In this document: positions 1-6,084 of the stretch, piece after piece | Position numbering within the stretch: the first letter of the stretch is position 1 | How the letters are laid out: every line of letters starts with the position of its first letter | Source: Blastococcus sp. | Lineage (GTDB): Bacteria > Actinomycetota > Actinomycetes > Mycobacteriales > Geodermatophilaceae | Assembly (NCBI GenBank): GCA_025963345.1 | Contig: JAOPUS010000347.1 | Location: 1 to 6,562, forward strand | Direction of reading: 5' to 3' | Length of the DNA: 6,562 nucleotides | The notes under the pieces: generated by a model | The model's input: only the letters and a program-made list of their open reading frames with translations | Databases searched by the model: none | What the model was told of the DNA's origin: nothing | Made by a program: the position numbers and the translations under genes

Positions 1-3000
1 ACCGCAGCACCTTCTGGGTGTAGTCGTCCAGCGGGCGCATCGGCTCGGTCGGCCGATCGGTCACCCGCAGGCCGACGCCCGTGCCAGGGCTGTTCGAGAA
101 GCGCAGCGCCACGTCCCGGGGCGCCACCCCCGGCTCCTCCTGCAGCCGGCCCAGCAGCACGATCTCGTCCACACCGGCGCCGACCGTCAGCGGCGCGATG
201 GAGCGCGCGAGAGTCGCCAGCTGCGACAGCGGCAGCTCGATCGATGGCCAGGCGTACAGGAAGATGCGGTTGTGGTCGAGCCGCCGGCCACCACCGAGTT
301 GCGCACGCGCCCGTCGCAGGCTGTCGATGCACGCGGTCAGCAGTCGTTCCACCGTCGGGAAGCCGATGACCTCGTTGGCGGCATCCCGGAGCGGCGTCGC
401 GTCGCGCACCTCCGCCATCGCGATCAGGCGCTCGTCGTTCGGGTTCTCCTTCGCGACGACGTGGAGCAGGTAGGTGTCCTCGGCGGAGGGCAGCCGCACG
501 CCGTTGAAGTTCTTCAGCCGCCAGAGGTCGAGGCGCTGCGCGGTCAACGGGTGCATCCCCCGGATGATCTCGTCCTCAGCAAGGCCGCCGACCTCAGCAG
601 TGGGTCGGAAAGTCACCGTCTCGACGTCGCCGTCGGGGGTGGAGACCGTCACCGTCACCCGGCGGCCCGACCGCAGTTCGTCGAACTCAGACAGCTGCTC
701 GCGCAGCCGGTCGGCCATCTCGTCGGCGTCGGTGGGTCGGTCCGGCCAGGACAGGTAGAGGTCCACCACCGTGTGCGAAGGGTCCGCGATCTCCGCCACG
801 AGCGTCGCCAGCGAGGCGAGCGCCGCGGGAAGGGTGTCGTGCGCCGCCATCAGCGCAACCAGGTGCAGCCGTTCCCCGTTCAACTCGTAGTCGCCGGTGA
901 CCCCGGTGCGTCCGTCGAGCAGGAACGACCGCAGGTTCTCCAGGCTGCGCCGGCGGTAGTAGCGGCGGGTGAGGACCTCCAGGACGGGGTCCGCGCCGGG
1001 CATCGGCGTGGGCGAGCCGAGGCGCTGCGCCAGGAGCCGGATCAACGGCTCGGGGCTCTCGACCAGGGCCTGCACCCGCTCCATGTCCGCGGGGCTCCCG
1101 GCCGAGTCCCGGTCGTCGGAGGACAGCTCGGCGAGGAGCCGCTCCGCCCGGTCGACGACCTCTTGGCGGGCCTCCTGCACCAGGGGCTTCTCGAAGTACC
1201 GGAAGCGCACGGCGCGGGCCACGTCACCGACGGACGGGTAGCGGAGCTGGGTCGCGACGATCAGCCGGTCGAGCACCTCGGCCACTTCGTCCCGCAGCGG
1301 ACCGGTCGGCAGCTCGCCCGCGGTCAGCCAGCGGTCCAGCAGCGCGAGAACGACGGGCAGCTGGTCCGCCGTCCGTTGCTGTGCCAGGAAGATGCGGAAG
1401 ACCGCCTCCTCGAGCGCCGGGCCGGGTTCCGGACCGCCGACGCCGTAGTTCAGGAGCGCCCTGCTCAGGCGGGCGCGGAAGCCCTCCGGCAAGGCCTCGC
1501 GGTCGATGTCCAGCGAGTGCAGGTACGTGTGGAAGTGCTCCCGCGGGCTGTGCACCTGCTCGTCGGTCTGCTCCTCGGCGCTCGTCGGGCGGTTGCGCGA
1601 CAGCTCGCTGAGGTCGGCGAACGTGGTGAGCAGGGCCAGCTCGCCCTGCAGAAGCTCCGGGTCGTCCACCGGGAGTCGACCGCGGGCCGTCTCGTAGTCG
1701 GAGACGAGTTTCCGGCCGTGCTCGGCACTCACGTCGTAGCCGGTGATCAGGGCCTGCATCGCCGCCAGCACGCCCAGCGCTGTCGCGCGGTCCGCGCCGG
1801 CCGGTGCGGCGTCGGAACCCGGGAACGTCACCCGCTCGCCGACGACCTTCTCGTCCTCGTCGCCGGCCGGCTCCACCCGCATCAGAGCCGCACCCGCGTC
1901 GACCTGAGCGTTCACCACGGCCAGGACCTCACGGACCCGTCCGGTGACCGGCGCCCGCACCGCCGTCTCCATCTTCATGCTCTCGAGGACGACGACCGTC
2001 TGGCCGGCCTCGACGTCCTCCCCGACACCCGCACGGACGGCGACGACGACGGCGGGCGCGGGAGCGCGCACCACCCCCTCCTCGTCCCGGGTGATCCGGT
2101 GGGTCACCCCGTCCACCTCGATCAGGTGCGATGTGGCGGCGTGCGAGGCGACGACCGAGAAGCGCTCTTCCCCGACGGTGAGCCGACTCTCCAGCGCGCT
2201 GAGCCGGTCCACGGCCACGTCGACCTGCCGGTCGTCCAACTCCACGCGGTAGCGGCCGGGGTCGACCTTGGCCACGGTCAGTCGGTAGACCTGCCCGCGG
2301 TAGCCGAGCTCGACCGAGCGCCCCACGTCGTGCGAGACGCGTGGTCGGCCGCCGCGAGCCGAGGCGAGGAAGGCGCCCCGCTCCAGCGCCTCCTCGGTGT
2401 CGGAGACGTCGATCGCCACCTGGACGAGCGCGATGGCGGCGTGCCGCTCGGGGTCGGCGCCGCCGCCGGTTCCGGTGCGGTCCAGCCAGGCGGTGTCGGC
2501 GGTGCCGGCCACGACCTCCGGGCGGTCGAGGAGCGAGAGCAGGAAGGACTTCGTCGTCGTCCCGCCACGGAGCACGACGGTGGTCTCGCGCAGGGCAACA
2601 CGCAGGCGGGCCAGCGCCTCCGGCCGATCCCGGCCCCAGGCGATGATCTTCGCGACCATCGAGTCGTACGCCGGCGGGATGACGTCGCCGACGGTGATGC
2701 CGGTGTCCACGCGGATGCCGGGGCCGGTGGGCAGGCGCATGAACTCGACCGTGCCGGGTGCGGGCGCGAAGTCCTGGTCGGCGTCCTCGGCGTTGAGCCG
2801 GGCCTCCACAGCGTGGCCGAACTCGGACGGCGGATCCCCCTCGAGTGCGCCCCCGGCGGCCACGTGGATCTGCAGCTTGACGATGTCGAGCCCCGTCGTC
2901 GCCTCCGTCACCGGGTGCTCGACCTGGAGGCGGGTGTTGACCTCCAGGAAGGTGAACAGCTTCTCGGTCGGCTGGTAGAGGAACTCCACGGTGCCCGCGT

Positions 3001-3835
3001 TGACGTAGCCGGCCGCCTTGACCAGCGCCATCGCGGAGGCGCGCAGCGAGGCGTCCTGCTCGGGGCTCAGCGCGGGGGAGCTCGACTCCTCGATGAGCTT
3101 CTGGTTGCGCCGCTGGACCGAGCAGTCCCGCACGCCCGGTGCCCACACCCCGCCGTGCTGGTCGGCGATCACCTGCACCTCGATGTGCCGGCCGCCCTCG
3201 ACCAGCCGCTCCATGAAGATGATCGGGTCGCCGAAGGTGCGCAGGGCCTCGACCTGGGTGCGCTCGAGAGCGTCTGCGAGCTCGTCCTCGGAACGGACGA
3301 TGCGGATGCCGCGGCCGCCGCCGCCGCTCCGGGACTTGATGATGAGCGGGTAGCCGATGGTGGCCGCGTGCCGGAGCCCGTCCTCCAGTGTCTCGACCGG
3401 GCCCCCGCTCCACGGTGCGACCGGCACACCGGTCTGCTCGGCCAGCAGCTTCGCCTCGATCTTCGCGCCGAGCAGGCGCATGGCCTCCGGAGGCGGCCCG
3501 ATGAACACCACCCCGAGGGAGGCACACAGCTCGGCGAACGCGGGGTCCTCTGCGACGAAGCCCCAGCCGACCCAGGCTGCGTCGGCGCGGCTGACCTGCA
3601 ACGCCCGGCCGAGCTCCTCGTGGTCGAGATAGGGGATGCCCTTGCCCGTGTCCCGGAGGACGACGGCCTCGTCGGCGGCGCGTACGAACGTCGCGTGCCG
3701 CTCGTCCTCGGTATGCAGGGCGATGACGCGGATCCCGTAGCCGTGCTCCTCGTTGAGCTCGCGCACGGCCCGGATCAGGCGCATGGCCGGCTCGCCCCGG
3801 TTCACCACCGCAATGCGTTTGAACACCCGAGCCAT
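1..3835 (-). CDS. Single-chain biotin-dependent acyl-CoA carboxylase (biotin carboxylase + biotin carrier + ACC-type central region), C-terminus outside window
   Basis: The gene encodes a cytosolic enzyme that carboxylates its own biotin with ATP and bicarbonate and then passes the carboxyl group to an acyl-CoA, probably acetyl-CoA giving malonyl-CoA. 1278 residues are visible without a stop. Residues about 3-450 are biotin carboxylase: VNRGE (11-15), GWGF (90-93), a lysine at 125 in LGAK, the glycine-rich ATP loop starting at K167 (KSRSGGGGRG), RDCSVQRR (236-243), and FLEVNTRLQVEHP (296-308) with E298, N300 and R302. After a linker, about 586-656 is the biotin carrier, with biotinyl lysine K621 in ESMKME. 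Residues about 657-1278 resemble the central region of eukaryotic acetyl-CoA carboxylase, for example LWRLKNF (1104-1110). The carboxyltransferase, which fixes substrate choice, is expected past position 1, so the substrate is inferred. ATG at 3835 is used; GTG at 3826 is an alternative with better ribosome-site spacing. Position 244 is Asn where most relatives have His. Confidence 0.95.
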   Translation of the reverse strand, partial: MARVFKRIAVVNRGEPAMRLIRAVRELNEEHGYGIRVIALHTEDERHATFVRAADEAVVLRDTGKGIPYLDHEELGRALQVSRADAAWVGWGFVAEDPAFAELCASLGVVFIGPPPEAMRLLGAKIEAKLLAEQTGVPVAPWSGGPVETLEDGLRHAATIGYPLIIKSRSGGGGRGIRIVRSEDELADALERTQVEALRTFGDPIIFMERLVEGGRHIEVQVIADQHGGVWAPGVRDCSVQRRNQKLIEESSSPALSPEQDASLRASAMALVKAAGYVNAGTVEFLYQPTEKLFTFLEVNTRLQVEHPVTEATTGLDIVKLQIHVAAGGALEGDPPSEFGHAVEARLNAEDADQDFAPAPGTVEFMRLPTGPGIRVDTGITVGDVIPPAYDSMVAKIIAWGRDRPEALARLRVALRETTVVLRGGTTTKSFLLSLLDRPEVVAGTADTAWLDRTGTGGGADPERHAAIALVQVAIDVSDTEEALERGAFLASARGGRPRVSHDVGRSVELGYRGQVYRLTVAKVDPGRYRVELDDRQVDVAVDRLSALESRLTVGEERFSVVASHAATSHLIEVDGVTHRITRDEEGVVRAPAPAVVVAVRAGVGEDVEAGQTVVVLESMKMETAVRAPVTGRVREVLAVVNAQVDAGAALMRVEPAGDEDEKVVGERVTFPGSDAAPAGADRATALGVLAAMQALITGYDVSAEHGRKLVSDYETARGRLPVDDPELLQGELALLTTFADLSELSRNRPTSAEEQTDEQVHSPREHFHTYLHSLDIDREALPEGFRARLSRALLNYGVGGPEPGPALEEAVFRIFLAQQRTADQLPVVLALLDRWLTAGELPTGPLRDEVAEVLDRLIVATQLRYPSVGDVARAVRFRYFEKPLVQEARQEVVDRAERLLAELSSDDRDSAGSPADMERVQALVESPEPLIRLLAQRLGSPTPMPGADPVLEVLTRRYYRRRSLENLRSFLLDGRTGVTGDYELNGERLHLVALMAAHDTLPAALASLATLVAEIADPSHTVVDLYLSWPDRPTDADEMADRLREQLSEFDELRSGRRVTVTVSTPDGDVETVTFRPTAEVGGLAEDEIIRGMHPLTAQRLDLWRLKNFNGVRLPSAEDTYLLHVVAKENPNDERLIAMAEVRDATPLRDAANEVIGFPTVERLLTACIDSLRRARAQLGGGRRLDHNRIFLYAWPSIELPLSQLATLARSIAPLTVGAGVDEIVLLGRLQEEPGVAPRDVALRFSNSPGTGVGLRVTDRPTEPMRPLDDYTQKVLR

Positions 3836-3840
3836 CCCTT
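3836..3840 (-). promoter_or_regulatory. Ribosome-binding site that bears on the carboxylase start
   Basis: The minus strand reads AAGGG directly against the ATG at 3835, leaving no spacer. The same AAGGG lies 9 bases from the in-frame GTG at 3826, a usable distance. With the GTG the protein would begin M-F-K-R-I-A, a common way for biotin carboxylases to start. The sequence alone does not decide between the two; the difference is three residues. Confidence 0.4.
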
Positions 3841-3936
3841 GTCGGTGCACCCCGGCTGTGGTCGTGGAAACGGTCGAGGCATGTCGCGGGGGAGTAGCCG
3901 TAGCCTCGCCCGCCACGTGATCTGGGTTACCTGGGC

Positions 3937-3965
3937 AGCATCGTGCGAGACGGTGGGTCAGTCAA
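3937..3965 (-). promoter_or_regulatory. Candidate promoter of the carboxylase gene
   Basis: On the minus strand TTGACT (3965-3960, five of six matches to the -35 consensus) is followed after 17 bases by GATGCT (3942-3937), a weak -10 that keeps the A at position 2 and T at position 6. It would start RNA near 3930, giving a leader of about 95 bases. It lies in the 180-bp gap after the upstream gene, so the carboxylase could be transcribed alone. The -10 match is poor and the call is tentative. Confidence 0.35.
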
Positions 3966-4015
3966 TTCAGCGGCAGGGAGACCCGATTCGCCGCCGACGA
4001 CCTGAGCCCGTGGAG

Positions 4016-4498
4016 TCAGCGGTGATCGCAGTCCGCTGTGGGCTGCGACGCGGCTGCCCGCGTTACGGCAGCACGGTCATCGGCCCGCTGCTCGCCGTGT
4101 GACGGCGCCGGAGGGACCGGTCGATCCGTCCCCTCCCCTTCCGCGCGCGAGGGGTGGAGGCCAGGGTCGGGCGGATCGTGGCGGAGATCTGCGTCCACCA
4201 GAGCCGTCGCGCCCGCCGCACGGACGTCGACGGACCGGGCGCGCTCCCGAATGCGGTCGAGCATTTCCGTGTCGCCTGTGGGCACGCTGGCGGCCAGGTG
4301 CGAGGCGGAAGAGACGTGGGGATCTTCCAGAACGGCGTCCACGAGCTTCGTCCGCGATCCCACTGGCAGGTGTCCCGATTCGACATGCATGGCGGAGCGG
4401 ACAACGTCCGGGTCGTCCGTCCGGCTGACGTCCGCGGCGGCGACCAGACGGCCGTCGATCTCGATCTGGATCTCGTGGGGATGGGGTGAACGGGTCAT
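4016..4498 (-). CDS. Uncharacterised 160-residue actinobacterial protein
   Basis: I do not recognise a function. The protein has no signal peptide and no membrane segment, so it is probably cytosolic. The first 30 residues alternate as beta strands (HEIQIEIDGRLVAAADV, 8-24). Residues about 31-105 look compact and helical, with a short motif HVESGHLPVG (38-47), then PTGDTEMLDRIRERA (73-87). From about 106 the chain is rich in Pro, Glu, Asp, His and Arg and is probably disordered. Third codon positions are mostly G or C, supporting coding. ATG at 4498 is preferred because GAAGAAG lies 6 bases upstream and the likely promoter overlaps the more distant in-frame GTG at 4558, which would add 20 residues. 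The gene lies 180 bp upstream of the carboxylase on the same strand; no clear terminator separates them, so read-through is possible, but no functional link is visible. Confidence 0.75.
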   Translation of the reverse strand: MTRSPHPHEIQIEIDGRLVAAADVSRTDDPDVVRSAMHVESGHLPVGSRTKLVDAVLEDPHVSSASHLAASVPTGDTEMLDRIRERARSVDVRAAGATALVDADLRHDPPDPGLHPSRAEGEGTDRPVPPAPSHGEQRADDRAAVTRAAASQPTADCDHR

Positions 4499-4549
4499 AG
4501 GGGGCTTCTTCGGGCGAGAGGATGGGAGCGTCGCGATCTCTGGCGCGAC

Positions 4550-4579
4550 ATCTTCCACGATCCATCGCCCACCTGTCAG
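4550..4579 (-). promoter_or_regulatory. Candidate promoter of the 160-residue protein gene
   Basis: On the minus strand CTGACA (4579-4574, five of six -35 matches) and GAAGAT (4555-4550, weak -10 with A at position 2 and A,T at positions 5-6) are 18 bases apart. RNA would start near 4543, leaving about 45 bases before the ATG at 4498. That start point excludes the upstream GTG at 4558. Evidence is pattern only. Confidence 0.35.
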
Positions 4580-4629
4580 TCCGGTGACGTCCCGCCGAGT
4601 GTTAGCTGGAGGCGGTCAGGAAGCCACTT

Positions 4630-4654
4630 CGCCCGCCGCAACGTGTGGCGGGCG
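4630..4654 (-). terminator. Hairpin directly after the 144-residue protein gene, probable terminator
   Basis: CGCCCGCC (4630-4637) and GGCGGGCG (4647-4654) form a perfect 8-bp GC stem around a 9-base loop, which can pair further inside. It begins 3 bases after the stop codon at 4658-4660 of the minus-strand gene. No U-run follows, which is common for hairpin terminators in GC-rich actinomycetes. It separates this gene from the next minus-strand gene. Confidence 0.5.
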
Positions 4655-4657
4655 CCC

Positions 4658-5092
4658 TCAGTCGAGTTCGATGGTGACGTGAGCCGGCATCGGGTCGGCT
4701 CCCGTGTGCGTGAAGACGCTCCGGCCAGGCAGCCCGTAGAGGTGGAGGGCTCGCGCGCCCTCTGGGACGGCCCCGTCGAACGTGGAGTTGTAGATCATCC
4801 GCCCGAAGGGTCCGCCACCGCCGCCGCCGCCCTGCCGGAAACGGTGGAATCCACCGAGGTCGTCACGGAGCGCCAGTCGGACGTTGGAGTGCTTCGCCTG
4901 GACGCCCAGGCCCGGCTCGACGGTCAAGACCGTGAGGGAGTCCGGCCAGCCGATGATGGCGATGATGAGCATCGGCCCCAAGCCGGGAACGATGAACGTG
5001 CTCGCAGGTGCGGCCAGTCGGCGGACGTCCGTTCCGGATGCAAGCCATTTCTCGACGTCGTCACCAAGCCCTGTGCTTTCCACGCACCTCAC
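4658..5092 (-). CDS. Uncharacterised 144-residue protein, probably beta-rich, with polyglycine run
   Basis: Function unknown. The first half contains FIVPGLGPMLIIAIIGWP (33-50), hydrophobic but broken by Pro and Gly, so more likely buried strands than a membrane helix. The second half has the pattern DDLGGFHRF (77-85), seven glycines (88-94), STFDGAVPEGARALHLY (103-119) and a closing strand HVTIELD (138-144). From memory this order (Asp-Asp-x-Gly-x-aromatic, Gly-rich loop, Phe-x-x-x-x-Pro-x-x-Ala-x-x-Leu, final acidic strand) recurs in small uncharacterised actinobacterial proteins and resembles an immunoglobulin-like sandwich; that is inference. No ATG lies near the start; GTG at 5092 is used, GTG at 5083 being possible, and neither has a good ribosome-binding site. 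The frame stays open far upstream to about 5900, but that part is Arg-rich and overlaps a plus-strand gene. It is divergent from the gene at 5276 and is followed by a hairpin. Confidence 0.65.
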   Translation of the reverse strand: MRCVESTGLGDDVEKWLASGTDVRRLAAPASTFIVPGLGPMLIIAIIGWPDSLTVLTVEPGLGVQAKHSNVRLALRDDLGGFHRFRQGGGGGGGPFGRMIYNSTFDGAVPEGARALHLYGLPGRSVFTHTGADPMPAHVTIELD

Positions 5093-5111
5093 GGTAACCG
5101 CGGGACCACGC

Positions 5112-5126
5112 CGGGTCCGGGACCCG
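5112..5126. repeat. Inverted repeat in the divergent intergenic spacer
   Basis: CGGGTC and GACCCG are perfect 6-bp arms around CGG. With one unpaired base on each side the pairing continues through CAC (5107-5109) and GTG (5128-5130). Another GGGACC copy lies at 5102-5107. It is 20-34 bp upstream of the GTG at 5092, a position suited to an operator or to structure in the leader of the minus-strand gene. In GC-rich DNA such arms also arise by chance. Confidence 0.35.
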
Positions 5127-5231
5127 TGTGTGGCCTTCGCTACAGCCGTAGGTGTCGGCCGGCGTGGCCCCACCCTCCGGCTCGCGCAATGCCCCGTCGA
5201 GCGCGCGGTGCGTGCACACAGGATCCGGTAC

Positions 5232-5255
5232 CCGTCCGTCGTGACACCCGGACGG
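5232..5255. repeat. Inverted repeat overlapping the candidate -35 of the plus-strand gene
   Basis: CCGTCC (5232-5237) and GGACGG (5250-5255) are perfect 6-bp arms 12 bases apart, a spacing suited to a dimeric regulator binding on one face of the helix. The candidate -35 GTGACA (5241-5246) lies between the arms, so a bound protein would block it. This is a positional argument only. Confidence 0.35.
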
Positions 5256-5269
5256 CCGATCTCCAGCCT
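5241..5269 (+). promoter_or_regulatory. Candidate promoter for leaderless transcription of the 135-residue protein gene
   Basis: GTGACA (5241-5246, five of six -35 matches) and CAGCCT (5264-5269, weak -10 with A at position 2 and T at position 6) are 17 bases apart. The -10 ends 6 bases before the ATG at 5276, so RNA would begin at the A of the start codon. The lack of any ribosome-binding site before this ATG agrees with a leaderless message, which is frequent in actinomycetes. Confidence 0.3.
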
Positions 5270-5275
5270 GTGCCC

Positions 5276-5683
5276 ATGACGGTGATACCGCTTCCCCGCC
5301 ACGGGCAGTGGGCCTGGGATCTCCGTGGTGAGGGCCGCGGTGTCCGCGTCTCGGCGCACGCCGACGCCGGCCTGCTCAACGTGAGCCTCTGGCGCGAGGG
5401 CATCTGCGTGGGAACAGCTCAGCTGCTCCCCGGCGACGTGGCGAAACTGGTGAGCGGACTCTCCGAAGGACTCGCCGAGATCGCTGTACAACCGAGGCTT
5501 CACCCGGCGGAGACCGGCGAGTCCCAGCGGCTGCAGGAGTTGGAGCAGAGGCTCGCCGAGGTCGAGTCCCGCCTCGGGGCGCCTGCTGGGCGTAGCGCAC
5601 GGGAGCGCGCAGAAGCGGTTGCCCGCTCGGCGCGCACAGCCCTGGCGGAGCGCCGGCGCAGGATCTTCGGCGTTCGACCCTAG
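5276..5683 (+). CDS. Uncharacterised 135-residue protein with C-terminal coiled coil
   Basis: Function unknown. Residues 1-75 form one small domain: an opening strand with WAWDLRGEGRGVRVSAHADAG (residues 12-32, a charged hairpin), then LLNVSLWREGICVGTAQL (33-50), then a helix DVAKLVSGLSEGLAEIA (54-70). The alternating strands followed by a helix recall small actinobacterial proteins whose job is unknown. Residues about 83-105 have heptad-like Leu spacing (LQELEQRLAEVESRLG), suggesting a short coiled coil and self-association; the last 30 residues are Arg- and Ala-rich and basic, so nucleic-acid or membrane-surface contact is conceivable. There is no signal peptide or membrane segment. ATG at 5276 is chosen because protein-like sequence begins there; GTG at 5270 would add two residues. 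It diverges from the gene at 5092, and its stop overlaps that of the opposing reading frame at 5680. Confidence 0.75.
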   Translation: MTVIPLPRHGQWAWDLRGEGRGVRVSAHADAGLLNVSLWREGICVGTAQLLPGDVAKLVSGLSEGLAEIAVQPRLHPAETGESQRLQELEQRLAEVESRLGAPAGRSARERAEAVARSARTALAERRRRIFGVRP

Positions 5684-6012
5684 AAGACGCGGCTGGGCCT
5701 CCTGGTCAACAGCCTGCAGCCGGCTGTTCTCCGGGTCAGTCGAACCCGCTCGATGCAGCTCCAGCAGGCGTAGGAGTCCGCCGTGTCCCTGCCCGACCAG
5801 GGACGGTTCAGATCGACGACGACGAGTGCGGCTCCGCACGCCGCCAGACATCTGTCGACCTGCTCCGGGTGTACCGCATGTGCCGTGGCGATGGGCGTCC
5901 ACGTAGTAAGTAGCGGGCCCCAGCCGGTGAGCGCCGTGGTGCGGGTTCCGCTACCGGCGGAGTGCTGCGTCGCCGACGGTGTCGATCGGGGCCCGTGCTG
6001 ACTGAGTTCCAC
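5680..6012 (-). CDS. Tentative small Cys-rich protein, possible zinc-ribbon
   Basis: The frame ends with TAG at 5680-5682. The distal half reads like a real protein: VHPEQVDRCLAACGAALVVV, then about 25 residues later CWSC and IERVRL. The pair CLAACG and CWSC could supply four zinc ligands, and histidine-then-Cys-then-CxxC layouts occur in small actinobacterial proteins of unknown role; this is inference. Roughly three quarters of third codon positions are G or C, but the opposite strand scores about the same here, so base use does not decide. No ATG is available; GTG at 6012 has a weak GAAG 8 bases upstream, and TTG at 6018 is an alternative, giving about 110 residues. The first 35 residues are low in structure. 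A hairpin that may end the plus-strand gene lies inside this frame. It may instead be non-coding. Confidence 0.4.
   Translation of the reverse strand: MELSQHGPRSTPSATQHSAGSGTRTTALTGWGPLLTTWTPIATAHAVHPEQVDRCLAACGAALVVVDLNRPWSGRDTADSYACWSCIERVRLTRRTAGCRLLTRRPSRVF
5708..5728 (+). terminator. Hairpin after the 135-residue protein gene, possible terminator
   Basis: AACAGCC (5708-5714) and GGCTGTT (5722-5728) form a perfect 7-bp stem with a 7-base loop, starting 25 bases after the plus-strand stop and followed by CTCC rather than a U-run. It falls inside the tentative minus-strand frame, so it could be chance. Confidence 0.3.
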
Positions 6013-6084
6013 AGCCAATACTTCGACCCGGGACGCGCACGGGTTGATCTCCCATCTTCGCTGGGTGGCATCGGTGCAGGCGAT

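Noticed and set aside
1929..3527. A 532-codon open frame on the minus strand in another phase of the carboxylase.
   Set aside because: It is Arg-, Gly- and Ala-rich without recognisable motifs, and lies entirely within the real gene.
4002..4019. Imperfect inverted repeat around the stop of the 160-residue gene.
   Set aside because: Two internal mismatches and a 2-base loop make a stable hairpin unlikely, so it is not called a terminator.
272..4102. A 1276-codon open frame on the plus strand, antisense to the carboxylase gene.
   Set aside because: Its translation is a low-complexity mix of Arg, Gly, Val, His, Asp and Leu with no domain, while the opposite strand encodes every biotin carboxylase motif. 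Such antisense frames stay open because of G/C at third codon positions.
4643..5275. Upstream extension of the 135-residue plus-strand protein to a 346-residue frame.
   Set aside because: The added part runs antisense to the 144-residue gene and lacks protein-like structure; sequence quality improves sharply at the ATG at 5276.
5733..5747. A stem GGGT/ACCC with a TCGA-containing loop resembling a tRNA T-arm.
   Set aside because: The stem is only 4 bp, the loop does not match the T-loop consensus, and no acceptor, D-arm or anticodon arm surrounds it.
5093..5902. Upstream extension of the 144-residue protein to a 414-residue frame.
   Set aside because: The extra part is basic and irregular, overlaps the better-supported plus-strand gene at 5276-5683, and covers the divergent spacer.
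5783..6001. A 72-codon plus-strand frame opposite the tentative Cys-rich gene.
   Set aside because: Third-position G/C is similar on both strands, but this frame lacks an ordered pattern; its cysteines are scattered and no ribosome site precedes it. It cannot be fully excluded.
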